Shown piece by piece: positions 1 to 18,670 of a stretch of DNA of 22,804 bases. The first letter of the stretch is position 1; each line of letters begins with the position of its first letter. The notes beneath the pieces are model-generated. The model worked only from the letters and a program-made list of their open reading frames with translations, ran no database searches and had not been told where the DNA came from. Source of the stretch: Amphimedon queenslandica. Taxonomy: Eukaryota; Porifera; Demospongiae; Haplosclerida; Niphatidae. Location of the stretch: the NCBI RefSeq assembly GCF_000090795.2, contig NW_003546474.1, positions 127,909 through 150,712 of the forward strand, given 5' to 3'. A program made the position numbers and the translations under genes.

Positions 1-42
1 TCTCACAAGAGGAAGGAATACTCTCTATCAAGGAAAGGAATC

Positions 43-1145
43 ATGAAGACTCTACTCTCACTCTTCTGTCTGGTTACTTACCTCACCTGTGCTCTCAGGT
101 ATGTTACTACACTATCAAATCAATGTTACTTTTCTCTTGTACATGCAGTGCTAATGGCTGGCCAGTCTCTCTTGACATGGCTTGTAATAAAGCTCTTTCT
201 GCAGTTGCTTGCTCTTTTGAGTTTACCAACAATGCAAATGAGGATCTTTATCTACTCAAACGTAACACTCCTCTTGAAGGACTCAGATCTCAATTTGTCT
301 CTGTCTCTCTTGATGGTCATCCATTACAATATGAAGGAATCATCATGTATAGTCTCCCTCCTACAAAGGATGAGTTTGTTCTCTTGAAGGCAGGTGAGAG
401 TATTTCTGCCTCAGTCCAAATCACTGATGCCTTTAGCATTGATACTGATGGTCTCTACACTGTACAATACAGTAGACCTTTACAGTATCTGTCAGTGAAT
501 GAGATGAGTGCAATGTCTCTTGATCAGCTCAGGGAATCGGTTGTACGTAAATCTGTTCACATTCATTTGGAAGACACTTCTCTTCTCTTGAAACCAAAGG
601 AGGAAGGTGATGCAGAAATTGAATACACTGTCCACCTTGAAGCCTGCGGCAGTGCTACTTTTAAAAATGGTGATGTTAACAACAGTCAAACACTAGATGC
701 TCATAAGAGGCTCTGCTCTGGATGTGGTAAAGCTAAAGATGGAGTTGGTAACAATAATGTATATCGTACATGGTTTGGTGCATACACATCTAGCAGGGCT
801 AACACAGTTAAAGGTGTGTACCAGGATATAAGAGATGATATAACAAGCAAAAATTGCATTTACTACAATAATGGTCCACTTTGCCGCTCCAATTCTTATG
901 CCTACACATACATGACTGGTACTACTGTGTACCTCTGTACCATATATTACAGGGATCCAACATATTGCAGTAAGACTGGTGAGAGCAAGGAAGGTACACT
1001 GCTTCACGAATGGTCTCATCCTTATGGCCAACGTGATGATGTTGTTTACGGTCGGTCCAATTGCAAGAATTTAGCCAAGAGTAAGCCAGATGATGCTGTC
1101 AGGAATGCTGATACTTACCTGTATTACTATTGTGATCTGCAGTAA
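43..1145 (+). CDS. Secreted M35 (aspzincin) metallopeptidase, copy 1
   Basis: Two exons, 43-98 and 149-1145, joined across a 50-nt GT-AG intron, give about 350 aa. Exon 1 encodes a signal peptide (MKTLLSLFCLVTYLTCALS), so the product should be secreted. The first half resembles the N-terminal beta domain or propeptide of fungal deuterolysin/peptidyl-Lys endopeptidases. The second half is the catalytic domain: HEWSH at about 305-309 is the HExxH zinc site with catalytic Glu306. It is followed by G-x-x-x-D-x-x-YG (G312, D316, YG 319-320), the aspzincin motif whose Asp is the third zinc ligand. The C-terminal LAKSKPDDAVRNADTY block also matches Lys-N-type enzymes. Family enzymes cut proteins, some on the N-side of Lys; specificity here is unknown. 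The paralogue at 13376 shares leader, intron and 3' UTR. The family call is firm; substrate and role (digestion, defence, matrix turnover) are open. The promoter lies left of the window. Confidence 0.9.
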
Positions 1146-2123
1146 GGAGCTCATCAGCTAAAAGCCAAGAACTTTAGGACTCATGCAACACTATAGGACA
1201 TGCACAGTTTATTTTTGCTGCTTTAGGCCTTTTTGCTTACATGTAAATGTTACATTTTTTGATTAATTAATATTATTCTTGGCTTTAATAATAAAATGTC
1301 ATAAATTTTCAAGAACAAAGTGAACAAAGTAGAGTATCAATTGTTAAAGATGCTTGCTGAAATTACAAATTTGCATAATCAACAATTAACATGAATTAAA
1401 AGACAGAGAAAAGTTAATGTTTTCAATCTAATGAACACAGGATAGCCTCTATACTGAGAACAAGTTGAACAGCTTATAAAGGAGGCATACTATACTGACA
1501 CAGCACTATTCTTTGAAAATAAGTTCAGGCTGAAAATATCCCAATACAAATTGGTTTACAATGAGGGAAAAGAACAAACAGTATTACCAGTGTACTTCAT
1601 ACAGCATGTATCATAGATGAACTAACTTGGAAGACACTTCAGCTGTTGAAATTCTAAGTATACAGTCATATAGGTTATACAAAGAGTAGACCTTTTGTTC
1701 ATGTCGTGAATCTAGTTTTAATTGCCAATTGTAAGAATTTGGCCACCACTGCATAGATCAATGAACTGATCAGCAATGAAAGTAGAATTCATAATCATCA
1801 ATCATAATATAACTACAGTAGACAATCTTTGAAAAATTTTTCTATGAAACTTGCTCATAAATTAATATTTACCTGGGCTAATTTTTAATGGAGTTGCTTT
1901 AAAATTTGGTGAATTTAAAGTGAGCAGAAAAACAACAGACAATGGTAGAGCAAATGAACAAGCCTGCATTAGTGAAAACCTAATCACATTTGTACCAAAT
2001 GTAAGTATCAACCATTAAATTATATCAAATAATTTATTTATTCAATTGATTAACAATTAATATCATTAGTGTGCGAATCAAGTACACACCTTCAAACCAC
2101 ACTCCCTATCTCCTCTCTACTAG
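1146..2123. other. Intergenic spacer, no gene seen
   Basis: After the M35 3' UTR (to about 1315) the sequence is AT-rich, with stops in every frame and no recognisable product. The left M35 gene and RPS3 converge here. An AATAAA on the minus strand (2037-2042), about 80 nt past the RPS3 stop, is the likely RPS3 polyA signal. Confidence 0.6.
1290..1295 (+). terminator. Polyadenylation signal of M35 copy 1
   Basis: AATAAA lies about 145 nt after the stop codon. The 3' UTR between (roughly 1160-1210, and again near 1275-1315) is clearly homologous to the 3' UTR of the second M35 copy (about 14500-14630), so the duplicated unit extends past the coding region. Confidence 0.6.
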
Positions 2124-4448
<2,325 letters not shown>

Positions 4449-4611
4449 ATTGTTAACCAAAAGAAAGGGACTACACGAGGGAAGCTGGAATGAGCATGCG
4501 TGAACAAATCAATTAATTAATGGGCGTGGTTTTCTAGTTGCTTTATGGGTGTGGCTCAGTCTCACTGCAGCAAGAAAGTGAAATTAAAGAAATCAAGAAA
4601 GAAGAGGAATT
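4449..4611. promoter_or_regulatory. Divergent RPS3/COMMD5 promoter with TOP-like leader
   Basis: Only 163 bp separates the two start codons. On the minus strand, CCCTTTCTTTT (4469 down to 4459) lies about 10-20 nt before the RPS3 ATG. This is a 5'-TOP-like pyrimidine tract of the kind that begins ribosomal-protein mRNAs and puts translation under TOR control, so the RPS3 5' UTR is probably about 21 nt. Two GGGYGTGG boxes (4522-4529 and 4547-4554) resemble CACCC/Sp-KLF sites and recur in other promoters of this window. No TATA box is seen. Confidence 0.65.
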
Positions 4612-5809
4612 ATGAGTTTCGTACAGGTTAGACCCAGTTCTGGCGGCGGTAGTGGATCATTAGCAGCTGAGAGGACCCCATTCTATGGCGCCAGAATACC
4701 AGACGAAGTGAAACTGATGTTCAAGGCCATGAAAGGCAGTGATGCTGCCACTGTCAAAAAGATACTGAAATGTATATTTATTAACTAGTAGATCTACCCA
4801 ATCTTTATAAACCTGCTCTTTTTCCCTCCTTATTAGTTGTGAGTCAGTCGTTAGAGGCTTCTTCTTCTTCTACTGGTGATTCTTCTCTCTCTGAGTCCTT
4901 CCTCTCTCTCTCTACTCCTAAATCAACTGAAGAGACTAACAGGATCATCTACTCTGGACTGGCTCTTTTAATAAAACTAGCTATACGTCATCCTAACCTG
5001 AAACAAGAGGTAGGCCTGGATTATTACTTAATTTATTTATTTATTTTATTTTAGAATTTCAAGGATGATTTGGCTCAGATTAAGTAATGCAATACCTTAA
5101 TTGACTTAATTAATTAATGATCAATTAATTAATAATAGGATTCCTGCAGAAGTTATTACAGATATTAGCAGCTTAGTGTTTGGGAAAAGGTACAAAATAA
5201 CATATTATTTTATTTTAGAAATTTGGCAATTTTCACCTCAAATTCTACATTTTTCTGTGTAGAAGTCAGAGAATCAAAGAATCTTTAAAAGAGAAGATGG
5301 TTAGATTCCCTCAACTTGAGTCCCTGAAATGGAGAGTTGATGTTACCATATCAAACAGGTTAGGAGGAGAGGGGGTTGGTCAGAACCTCTTCTCATCACT
5401 TGTAATATTACAAGTTAAAAATTGAATTGGAATTTTATTTTTTTCAGTTCACTCAATCGGGTCCTGGAGCCTTCAGTTCTGATGGAAATGAAACTATCAA
5501 ACGGAAACATTAAAACTTTTGAGGTAACTTTTCTACATGTACTTATGTTGAGTAGAAAGTTTGAGCTGATTTCAATCAAAATTGGAAGCTTTAAAGCCGC
5601 TCCAAAGACCATGTATGGTCATGAAGAAGCTAACAAATTTAAAGGTTATTTCTTTGCTGGCTAGAATACATGTTCATATCTCTATTGTAAAGGATTATTA
5701 TTATTATTAGGTATCAGCCAGCCGGTTTCATGAGCTAAGATACAGTGTTGCTTTTGTACTCAAAGAAATGGAAGAAATGGAGAAAAGAAATATCATTAAA
5801 CGAGACTGA
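4612..5809 (+). CDS. COMMD5: COMM domain-containing protein 5, complete, 7 exons
   Basis: Exons 4612-4771, 4837-5009, 5055-5083, 5139-5189, 5263-5358, 5448-5523 and 5711-5809 join in frame to 227 aa (human 224). The N-terminal part (FYGARIPDEVKLMFKAMKGS, then KKILKF) aligns with the COMMD5 alpha-helical domain. The middle (IPAEVITDISSLVFGKR) matches the family, and the C-terminal COMM domain begins LKWRVDVTISNSSLNRVLEP. It ends with RFHELRYSVAFVLKEMEEME. COMMD proteins form hetero-oligomers in the Commander/CCC complex, which with retriever recycles endosomal membrane proteins and affects NF-kB and cullin ligases. A Ser-rich stretch (SSSSTGDSSLSESFLSLS) in exon 2 looks like a lineage-specific loop. 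Exons 3 and 4 are only 29 and 51 nt. Intron 6 carries one copy of the dispersed repeat. Confidence 0.93.
5530..5590 (+). repeat. Single dispersed-repeat copy in COMMD5 intron 6
   Basis: The 20-bp core GTAGAAAGTTTGAGCTGATT lies at 5552-5571, preceded by TCTACATGTACTTATGTTGA and followed by TCAATCAAAATTGGA, as in the RPS3 intron copies. It is in the sense direction of COMMD5. Confidence 0.8.
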
Positions 5810-5976
5810 AAAACAAGAATAATAATAATTATTATATATTATTAATTAATGATGCAGCAATTATGATAAATAAATAATAACACAAAACACATAAATATGG
5901 ACAACAACTCAATAATATACAGATCAGTTAATTAACTAGTGATTAATTAACAACTAGTTAATTAACCACTAGTTAA
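5810..5976. other. 167-bp spacer between convergent 3' ends, with short tandem repeat
   Basis: COMMD5 and the LONRF gene end tail to tail. ATAAATAAATAATAA near 5866-5880 supplies a COMMD5 polyA signal. At about 5934-5980 an ACTAGTTAATTAAC-like unit of about 17 bp repeats roughly three times and reaches the LONRF stop codon. I saw no clear AATAAA for LONRF on the minus strand in this spacer, so its 3' UTR may run into COMMD5. Confidence 0.55.
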
Positions 5977-11315
<5,339 letters not shown>

Positions 11316-11574
11316 ACTAGCAGGAGACTTTTGTGACCCTCTCTCTACCTATCTCGAGCTCTGTCTTTTGCAAAGAAACTTTAAGGAAAGAGAAGATTAT
11401 TTTTGTTATATAAGAGTAAGCTCCGCCTATTTTTACATAGCCCCGCCCATATAGTAGTGATCTAATTAACTGATTTAGTAGAAAATAATTATTTTATGTA
11501 AATAGAACTTTTACGGTATAACATCACACAATGATAAAAATTTGAATAGATATCATAGAAAAGTATGTTAAAGA
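11316..11574 (-). promoter_or_regulatory. LONRF upstream region / NUDCD2 3' end
   Basis: Only 259 bp separates the NUDCD2 stop from the LONRF start, both on the minus strand. Two GC boxes, CCGCCTA near 11427-11433 and CCCCGCCCAT near 11442-11451 (plus-strand reading), are candidate LONRF promoter elements. No TATA box and no canonical AATAAA for NUDCD2 are evident; ATAAAATAATT near 11485-11500 may serve instead. Confidence 0.4.
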
Positions 11575-14500
11575 TTAATCATCTGCAGTTAATTGTGGGC
11601 CTCCTTTATGATAATTACCACTGATATCAGCACCACTAAAGTCAAATCCAGGATTCTAGTAAAAATTAATAATAATACCAATGATTATGTACATGTACTT
11701 TTAATGTACTACTGACTTCTTGTACTTACTTCTCTTTGAAATCTTTCCAGTGTCAGTTTCTTCTCCATTTCATTGAACACCAGTGGGTCACACTCATACT
11801 GTCCTATTAGCAAAGACTGCCAGCAGTTGGAGGCTTCTCTACCTGACTTAACTAGGACCAGTCTGATCAACTTCCTGTCCTCTGTATGATAATAATAATG
11901 ATAAGGATATGGCCAGGTAAATATATTTTTTAAATGTAATGAAGATTGTAATAAAAATGAAGAATTCCCTCCTTTTCATTTTTGGCAAAGTTTGGCCAAA
12001 GTCACGGTACTAAATGTATTTTTAAAAATTAAAAAAAATATTGAGTAGCATTCAGTTTGTTTCAATTCGTCAAAAAGTAATGAAAGCCAGGACAAGTAAG
12101 AGGAGTGACTTATCAGTATGTATGTGTATAGTATACTGGCATTGCTACTGATCATGATAGTAAATAATAATGAAGAGCCTCCTCTTATACTGTAGCAAGT
12201 GCCACGTGCTTTGGTGTATGTATACTTCTCTCATTTGTTCTCACTCCTTATTCTCTCTATCCCTGAGAGAGGTTAAGGAAGCACAGAGGCTCTCTCTAGA
12301 TCTCTTTTAATAATAATTTGCAGCTTGTTAATTGAATATATTATGGGCTAATATTAATTTTGGCTATGTTATGAAGTGAGACTGTCATATGCTTATAAAA
12401 ATTTATACTATTATTTTCTCCTATTATGTTATATGTACCTTGCCTCTTATGCTAAGGCTAATTATAATTACTATAATTTAGCTATGAGTTATACACAAAT
12501 ACATATTGTCCACAGCAGTGCTAACTAGGCCAAGTGTCCTGTGATTACTAGTAGATAGTAGGTCTATTAGGCAGTTTGTTAGCAGCCAAAGCACAATGCC
12601 AAGTTGTGAGTATACAGACAATTTCTAACTAGGCCATGCAAGTATAACGGATGCAGTCCTGTGATTACTAGTAGCAGATTTATTCAGGCAGTTTGTTAGC
12701 AGCCAAAGTACAATGCCAAGTTGTGAGTATTCCATTCATTTTCACAGCTTCAGTTGCATCAAAATTATACTTGCTTTACTTCTGGTATTGACAAGGAGAA
12801 GGCTTTGTTTATTGGTCAAATTTTAGTAACAGAATCTTCAATATTTTTAGAAACTAGGTATTCTATAAAAGTAGATGATCAGATCACATTTATAAAAATC
12901 TACAAAAGAAAAAGAAGGAAAACTGAGAAACATGAAACATGTCGTTACTTTACAGTCAAGTCAGCATGTCTTTTAAAATACACTGTGCATCTGTGTATGC
13001 ATGGGTTTACAATGTGACCCAATCACCAGCTACTGCTCATTACTCAGATATAAGTTGTTTACAGTGCAGTGTATCCTTGTACTGAGGTACTACAGTATAG
13101 TAGTCATGTGTAATAGGAAAGCCAACTAGTCACTATAACTTGGACTGACACCTCAACTGGACAATACTCCATTCAATTCTACAGCTTCAGGTCTCGTGCC
13201 GGAATCATGTCATGCAGCTAGCCTCTGATTGGTCAGTTTTTGCTTAATTGCTAATGAATATTGATGAGGTACCTAATAGTATATAAGGAGGTGACCAGCA
13301 GCAGTCAATCACTTCTCACTAAAACAAGAAATCATCTCACAAGAAGAAGGATACTGTCTATCAAGGAAAGGAATCATGAAGACTCTACTCTCACTCTTCT
13401 GTCTGGTTACTTACCTGACCTGTGCTCTCAGGTATGTTACTACACTATCAAATCAATGTTACTTTTCTCTTGTACATGCAGTGCTAATGGCTGGCCAGTC
13501 TCTCTTGACATGGCTTGTAATAAAGCTCTTTCTGCAGTTGCTTGCACTTTTGAGTTCACCAACGATGCAAATGAGAATCTTTATCTGCTGAAACGTGGTA
13601 CACCTCTTGAAGGACTCATCTCTCGATTCATCACTGTCTCTGTTGCTGGTAGTCCTATTGAATATGATGGACCATTTGTTCATCGTCTTCCTCCTACAAA
13701 GGATGAGTTTGTTCTCTTGAAGGCAGGTGAGAGTATTTCTACAACAGTCCAAATCACTGATGCCTTTAGCATTGATACTGATGGTCTCTACACTGTACAA
13801 TACAGTAGACCTTTACAGTATCTGTCAGTGGATGAGATGAGTGAATTGTCTAATGGCCTAATAATGGAATCAACAGTACAGGAATCTATTCACATCTATT
13901 TGGAGGACACTCGTGTTCTCCTAAAACCAAGGGGCCCAGAGGAAACAGATAAAGTTGACTACACTGTTAACATCGAATCCTGCAGCAGTGCTAGCTTTGT
14001 CGGTGGTACTGCAGCAAACAACAAAGGAACACTTGATGCTCACAAAAAGCTCTGCAGTGGGATCGATAAAGTAAATATTGGTAATAATACTCTGTATGTG
14101 AAATGGTTTGGGGCTTTCACATCAGCAAGGGAAACAAAAGTAAAGGATGTCTATAAGAAAATAAGGGATGGATTGGCAGGTAAAACAGTTACTTATGTGA
14201 ATGGTGGCTCACATTGTGCACCTAGGATGTATGGCTATACCTGGAAAGGTGTCACTAAGGTTCATGTTTGTGATCTTTTTTATACATTTCCTGTTTCTTG
14301 TGGAAGCCCTGGTACTTACACCAAGGAGTTTGGATTGATTCATGAATGGAGTCATGCTTTTGGTTACACTGATGATGTTGTGTATGGCTCCTCTCAAAGT
14401 CAAGATTTAGCTAAAACCAATCCTGATAAAGCAGTTAAAAATGCTGATAGCTACGGATGGCATTACTGCGAATCTCAGTAACTGGATCAGACCATTCATC

Positions 14501-15587
14501 AAAGCCAAGAACTTAAGATTAGGACTCATGCAACACTATAGGACATGCACTTTTCTTTAATAAATAATTGTAATTAATTATCACATTTTCGATTTCTTGG
14601 CTTAATAAATAATAATTTTCAAAAATTTGTACAGTACATGACATTGCGAGCTTTACAGAATGCACCATTGATGCACTGATATTGATGACCTCAAACTTTA
14701 ACAGGATATATCATATTCATTTACATATGAATCATGTCACTGTTCATGATATTAGCCAGCATGAGTCAAGCTCTTGCTTAACATTATTTTTGGTAACAGC
14801 ATTGATGCTGTGATTGAACTTCATAATTAGATCTTTGTTGTGTTTTGTCCATAAAATTCAAATCTACATAAACCAGCCACAAAGTACAATGTCTTATGAC
14901 ATTTTGCTCCACTTGTACTTCTAAATTCTCCAGCTTCATTAGTATGTGCTGATTAACTACCCTCTCCTCCTGTTATCTGTCTCTCTCTTTCTCTTTTCTG
15001 GTAAGTATAGGAGCTCGTTTTCCCGGTATAGCAAGGCTGCAAAAGTCATGGCAGCCATATTGTTTTGGGGTGAATCCTACTTAGTAACGCTACCGCATTA
15101 GTAATAGTACAGGGACTTTTTCTGATTTTAGTGAAACTTTTAAAATTTGTAAAAAATGAAATTTTGATCGGAATCAGCTCAAACTTTCTACACAGCATAA
15201 GTACATGTATATGCATCAGAAAATGTACTGAATTCTCTCCTGAGCTATTTTCCATGACATACCCTGTACTATACAAACTTATACTATTTTTTGCTATTCC
15301 TCTCACCTAATGTCCACACAGACTCATCGGCAACAATATTTCCCGCCAATTTGCCCTGTAAAAGTCACGTGATCAGTATTAATAACATTATGTTACAATA
15401 CCTCGAATAAAAGCTCTCCAGAGACCCTCAGGCTCAATTTAGAAGGTGTTATATTAAATTTGATGTCCTTGCTCCTGGTCCCTTCCCTAACGTTCACTTC
15501 AATGAACACCTCGTCTATAGTCTGGGACCAGGAACCCCACGGGGTAGCACATGGAACGAGACCAGACTTCTCGTCAAAATGAGCCAT
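11575..15587 (-). CDS. NUDCD2: NudC domain-containing protein 2, complete, 4 exons, hosting a nested gene
   Basis: Exons read downward: 15587-15402, 15355-15307, 11881-11730 and 11655-11575. Phases agree, giving 155 aa (human 157). MAHFDEKSGLVPCATPWGSW opens the protein, followed by the CS (p23-like) fold: SQTIDEVFIEVNVREGTRSK, SKLSLRVSGELLFE, GKLAGNIVADESVWTLED. The C-terminus (KKLTLERFQREN, PGFDFSGADISGNYHKGGP) is family-diagnostic. NudC-like proteins are Hsp90 co-chaperones; NUDCD2 stabilises LIS1 in the dynein pathway. Intron 2 (11882-15306, 3,425 bp) is far longer than the others (46 and 74 bp) and holds the complete opposite-strand M35 gene plus repeats. An upstream in-frame ATG (15635) exists, but the 15587 start fits family length. 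Confidence 0.94.
11957..12105. repeat. Dispersed repeat family 2, copy in NUDCD2 intron 2
   Basis: The stretch AATGAAGAATTCCCTCCTTT, then TTTTGGCAAAGT, an A-rich tract, ATTGAGTAG, ATTCAGT, and CGTCAAAAAGTAA...GGACAAG matches 18020-18155 in the same order and strand with many substitutions. Both copies sit in introns. Confidence 0.7.
12521..12728 (+). repeat. Tandem duplication of ~92-104 bp upstream of M35 copy 2
   Basis: CTAACTAGGCCA, then GTCCTGTGATTACTAGTAG, then GGCAGTTTGTTAGCAGCCAA and CAATGCCAAGTTGTGAGTAT occur twice (from 12521 and from 12625). The second copy has a roughly 12-bp insertion after its start. It lies about 650 bp before the M35 start and may be regulatory or a simple tandem duplication. 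Confidence 0.8.
13228..13310 (+). promoter_or_regulatory. Core promoter of M35 copy 2 (inverted CCAAT, TATA, initiator)
   Basis: ATTGG (13228-13232, an inverted CCAAT box) stands about 50 bp before a strong TATA box, TATATAAG (13280-13287). An initiator-like GTCAATCACTTC lies about 25-30 bp further on, near 13305-13316, giving a 5' UTR of about 65 nt. A focused TATA promoter contrasts with the TATA-less divergent promoters of the housekeeping genes and suits inducible or cell-type-specific expression. Confidence 0.65.
13376..14481 (+). CDS. Secreted M35 (aspzincin) metallopeptidase, copy 2, nested in NUDCD2 intron
   Basis: Exons 13376-13431 and 13482-14481, with a 50-nt intron identical to that of copy 1, give about 351 aa. 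The signal peptide is the same as in copy 1 except for silent change. Catalytic features are intact: HEWSH at about 306-310, then G313, D317 and YG 320-321 for the aspzincin motif, and LAKTNPDKAVKNADSY at the C-terminus. The middle (PPTKDEFVLLKAGESIS; VQITDAFSIDTDGLYTVQYS) is virtually identical to copy 1, whereas the catalytic half differs at many residues. It lies wholly inside intron 2 of NUDCD2 on the other strand, so its transcription and that of NUDCD2 could interfere. A longer open frame reaches back to 13261, but the TATA box and signal peptide favour this start. Function beyond secreted zinc endopeptidase is unknown. Confidence 0.9.
14559..14564 (+). terminator. Polyadenylation signal of M35 copy 2
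   Basis: AATAAA lies about 80 nt after the stop, just past a 3' UTR block (AGCCAAGAACTT, then GGACTCATGCAACACTATAG) shared with copy 1. Confidence 0.65.
14631..15306. other. Remainder of NUDCD2 intron 2 with one dispersed-repeat copy
   Basis: Nothing coding is seen. At about 15105-15235 there is one copy of the dispersed repeat, minus orientation: GTACAGGGACTTTT at its left edge, the core AATCAGCTCAAACTTTCTAC at 15172-15191, and ACATGTATATGCATC. It is in the sense direction of NUDCD2. Confidence 0.7.
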
Positions 15588-16039
15588 TTTATCATTAATA
15601 ACTAGCACCTTTATTAACTTTATGGGCGTGTCCAATCAATTAATTAAGTGATCTTGATAATTGATATTCAGTGAAATAAGTGATTAGTGCAATGATATTA
15701 GTTAATAGAGCTCAGCTCATATATAGAACAGTTCAATAGTTTGATAGTAATTTATTATTGTCATTATTCATTATTTATAATCTAATGGAGTTGATCATTG
15801 GACTGGAGTGTAATGAATATCGGGGAGAAGACATCTTTACTAGTGGTGGACTGAAGAGGGAGAGAGGAAGGGAGAGAGAGGAAGGGAGAGAGAGGAAAGT
15901 TAACTTATACATCAAAAGTTTTAAGACAATAAAGTACACCATATGAGTGCTTAGTTATAGAGAAAGAAAGAATATCAAATTCTGAGGTAGTTTTAGTTCA
16001 AAAGACATTCCTATATCAAATTAAAGGTCTCACTGTAGC
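15588..16039. other. NUDCD2 upstream region / RNF212-like 3' end
   Basis: A GGGCGTG box at about 15622-15628 is a candidate NUDCD2 promoter element, matching boxes at the other promoters. A purine run of AGGGAGAGAG-type units lies at about 15855-15898. An open frame at 15758-15946 crosses this purine run and has no recognisable content. Confidence 0.4.
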
Positions 16040-18590
16040 TCAAATTGACCTATTAACTCTCACTCTATTGTAGAAGTACTGTACATATGCACATGTACTT
16101 CAAGTTTACATGAACATGCAGTACATTATGTTATAGTTACCGTTGATGTGAATAGCTTCCATTGCTTCCTAGTTGTGATTGAAAAGCACTTAATGATAAA
16201 GGAGCTGATAGCCTTCTGGAATATAATAAACAAATAAATAAACAAACAAATAAATAAATAAATAAATAAATAAACAATACTGGTGTTTATTAACCTTTCA
16301 TTGATCGTGGTTTGATTAGAAGTAGGAGCAACTGACATTGGAGCACTACAAATAGACAGAGATACATTATAATGAACATTCCATACACTGTACTCTATTG
16401 TGGTTATAGTCTATATACATGTAGAATAGAATGGGATTAAAGGTGGTTTAAATTCAGTGAGCACAAAAATAACAGAAACTATCCTGCATACAGCACATGG
16501 TGATTAATGTCACTCTTCTTTACAATGGACTGTTACTGATTACAGTATCATTTACATGTACATGTACTGAACTAACTCTTCATGTCTTGGAGAAGCACTT
16601 GATAATAATCTTGAACTACGAATAACACCTTGAAACAACAACAACAACAATAATAATAATAATAATAATAAATTAATAATAATAAATTTAATTACCCATC
16701 TTCCCATTAATGGGTGGTGTCCTTATACTCAGTCTTCCAGGAGGAATCAATGAATTTAATACTCTCTAAAAGTAACAATACCATCAATAAATTATACAAT
16801 TATCATCAAATAATCCTCTCATTCACATGTACCAGCCTCTCATAAAACACATGAACTATAGCCCATGGTTTTTTCCAAAAAATAGGTCCGAAATCACCCC
16901 AAATTTTTATTACATTTTCTAATACATATTGATGCCCTTATGCTGTGTAGAAAGTTTGAGCTGATTCCGACTCCAATTTTTCAAGTTATGGCCATTTTAA
17001 GAAAACGCCAAAATTCTGAAAAATACCCAAGGCTATAGCCCATGGTTTTTTCCAAAAAATGGCTCCAAAATCACCCCAAATTTTTATTACATTTTCTAAT
17101 ACATATTGATGTCCTAATGCTATGTAGAAAGTTTGAACTGATTCCAACTTCAATTTTTCAAGTTACGGCCATTTTAAGAAAATGGCAAAATTCTGAAAAA
17201 TACCCAAGGCTATAGCCCATGGTTTTTTCCAAAAAATGGCTCTGAAATCACCCCAAATTTTTATTACATTTTCTGATACATATTGATGTCCTTATGCTGT
17301 GTAGAAAGTTTGAGCTGATTCCGACTTCAATTTTTCAAGTTACGGCCATTTTAAGAAAATGCCAAAATTCTGAACATGTACAAGCTACTGTATAGCGGGT
17401 ATATTCCGTTCGAGTTTAATTTCGTTCTCATTCCTTGTGGAACGAACATTTTCCAAATGAAAAGGGCGTTTCCTCAATGCCATGTGTACAAAATGGCTGC
17501 TCAGAACGAAAATAAAACGAACAAAAATTTCTAATCCTGCTTAGAACGAACATTTTCCCAGACGAAATATACTCGCTATACGGTAACTATACATCCAATA
17601 TACATGTAACTGTAATACCTTTCCACTGGGAGGTCTCATTGATTCAGTCTCAAGTTTCCTCTTCTCACCTCCTCCTCCTCTTGAGGCCCCACCTATAGCC
17701 CCGCCCCTTTCCTGAGCCCTTGCTCTAATGCAGGATAAAACTGCTGAGTCATTGACGGCCGGCGTCATGGCAACAGTTGGTCTCCTAGCAACAGCAGAGG
17801 ATACAATGGAGGGTGATATGTAGGGGGTACTCTCCCCAGAGCTACCCGACCGCCTTATTGATGATTGGAGTGGGTGTGGTCTAGAAGTGACACGCCCACT
17901 TTCTTTTGGAGTGACTCTCCTTCCTCCAGTTGGTGAGGGATGAGTTGGTTCAGGAGGAGGAGGAGGTTGAAATGACCTTGTATCTGATGAAACAGTAACC
18001 TATTAATAATAATAACGATAATAATTGGAGAATTCTCTCCTTTTCATTTTGGTAAATTTTGACACAAGACACTGTACTACAGAAATTAAAAAAAAAGATT
18101 GAGTAGGATTCACTCTGTGCCAACTCGTCAAAAAAGTAACAGAAACAAGGACAAGAAGGATTCCAAACAACTGATTATACCCATACAAAATGAAAATACA
18201 AAATGATAGTCCTACTCTCATAATGCAAATTCTACTCTACCTTATAAAGTGATATGTATTTCCTTACATAATTACATTAAAAGTACAATGTACAGGGACT
18301 TTGGCCCGATATTTGAGAAACTTAATTACAACATGTCCTTACTGGAGTATTGGTTCCTCTCATTGGAAAGGTTGTTAATGTATTGACTCGGCCCACTGGT
18401 CTATCTGCTAGTGATGGAGGAGCACCACATGATGGTGGTAGGGTCATCGATGGGTGTGGCCTCGTGAAACTAGGCGGAGTCTGTATGGGACCATACCCAG
18501 TTCTTAGTATTGAAGGAGGAGGACGTAAGGTAGTAGAGTTTGATGATGAAGGAGGAAAGGAAACAGATCTTGATTCCAAATAAGGGAGGA

Positions 18591-18670
<80 letters not shown>

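Noticed and set aside
43..1145. Bacterial or fungal contamination as source of the M35 gene
   Set aside because: Same scaffold as RPS3, COMMD5 and NUDCD2, a second copy inside a NUDCD2 intron, and matching base composition and intron style.
12754..13017. 87-aa open frame in NUDCD2 intron 2
   Set aside because: No signal, domain or family resemblance, AT-rich composition, and no clear splice partners; probably chance.
15758..15946. 62-aa open frame with a Glu/Arg-rich stretch
   Set aside because: The charged stretch is translation of a GGGAGAGA purine repeat and nothing else is recognisable.
16857..17373. CRISPR-like regular array
   Set aside because: The whole 177-bp unit is repeated without unique spacers, in a eukaryotic intron.
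18350..18583. 77-aa plus-strand open frame
   Set aside because: Exact antisense shadow of the Ser/Pro-rich exon 7 of the RNF212-like gene.
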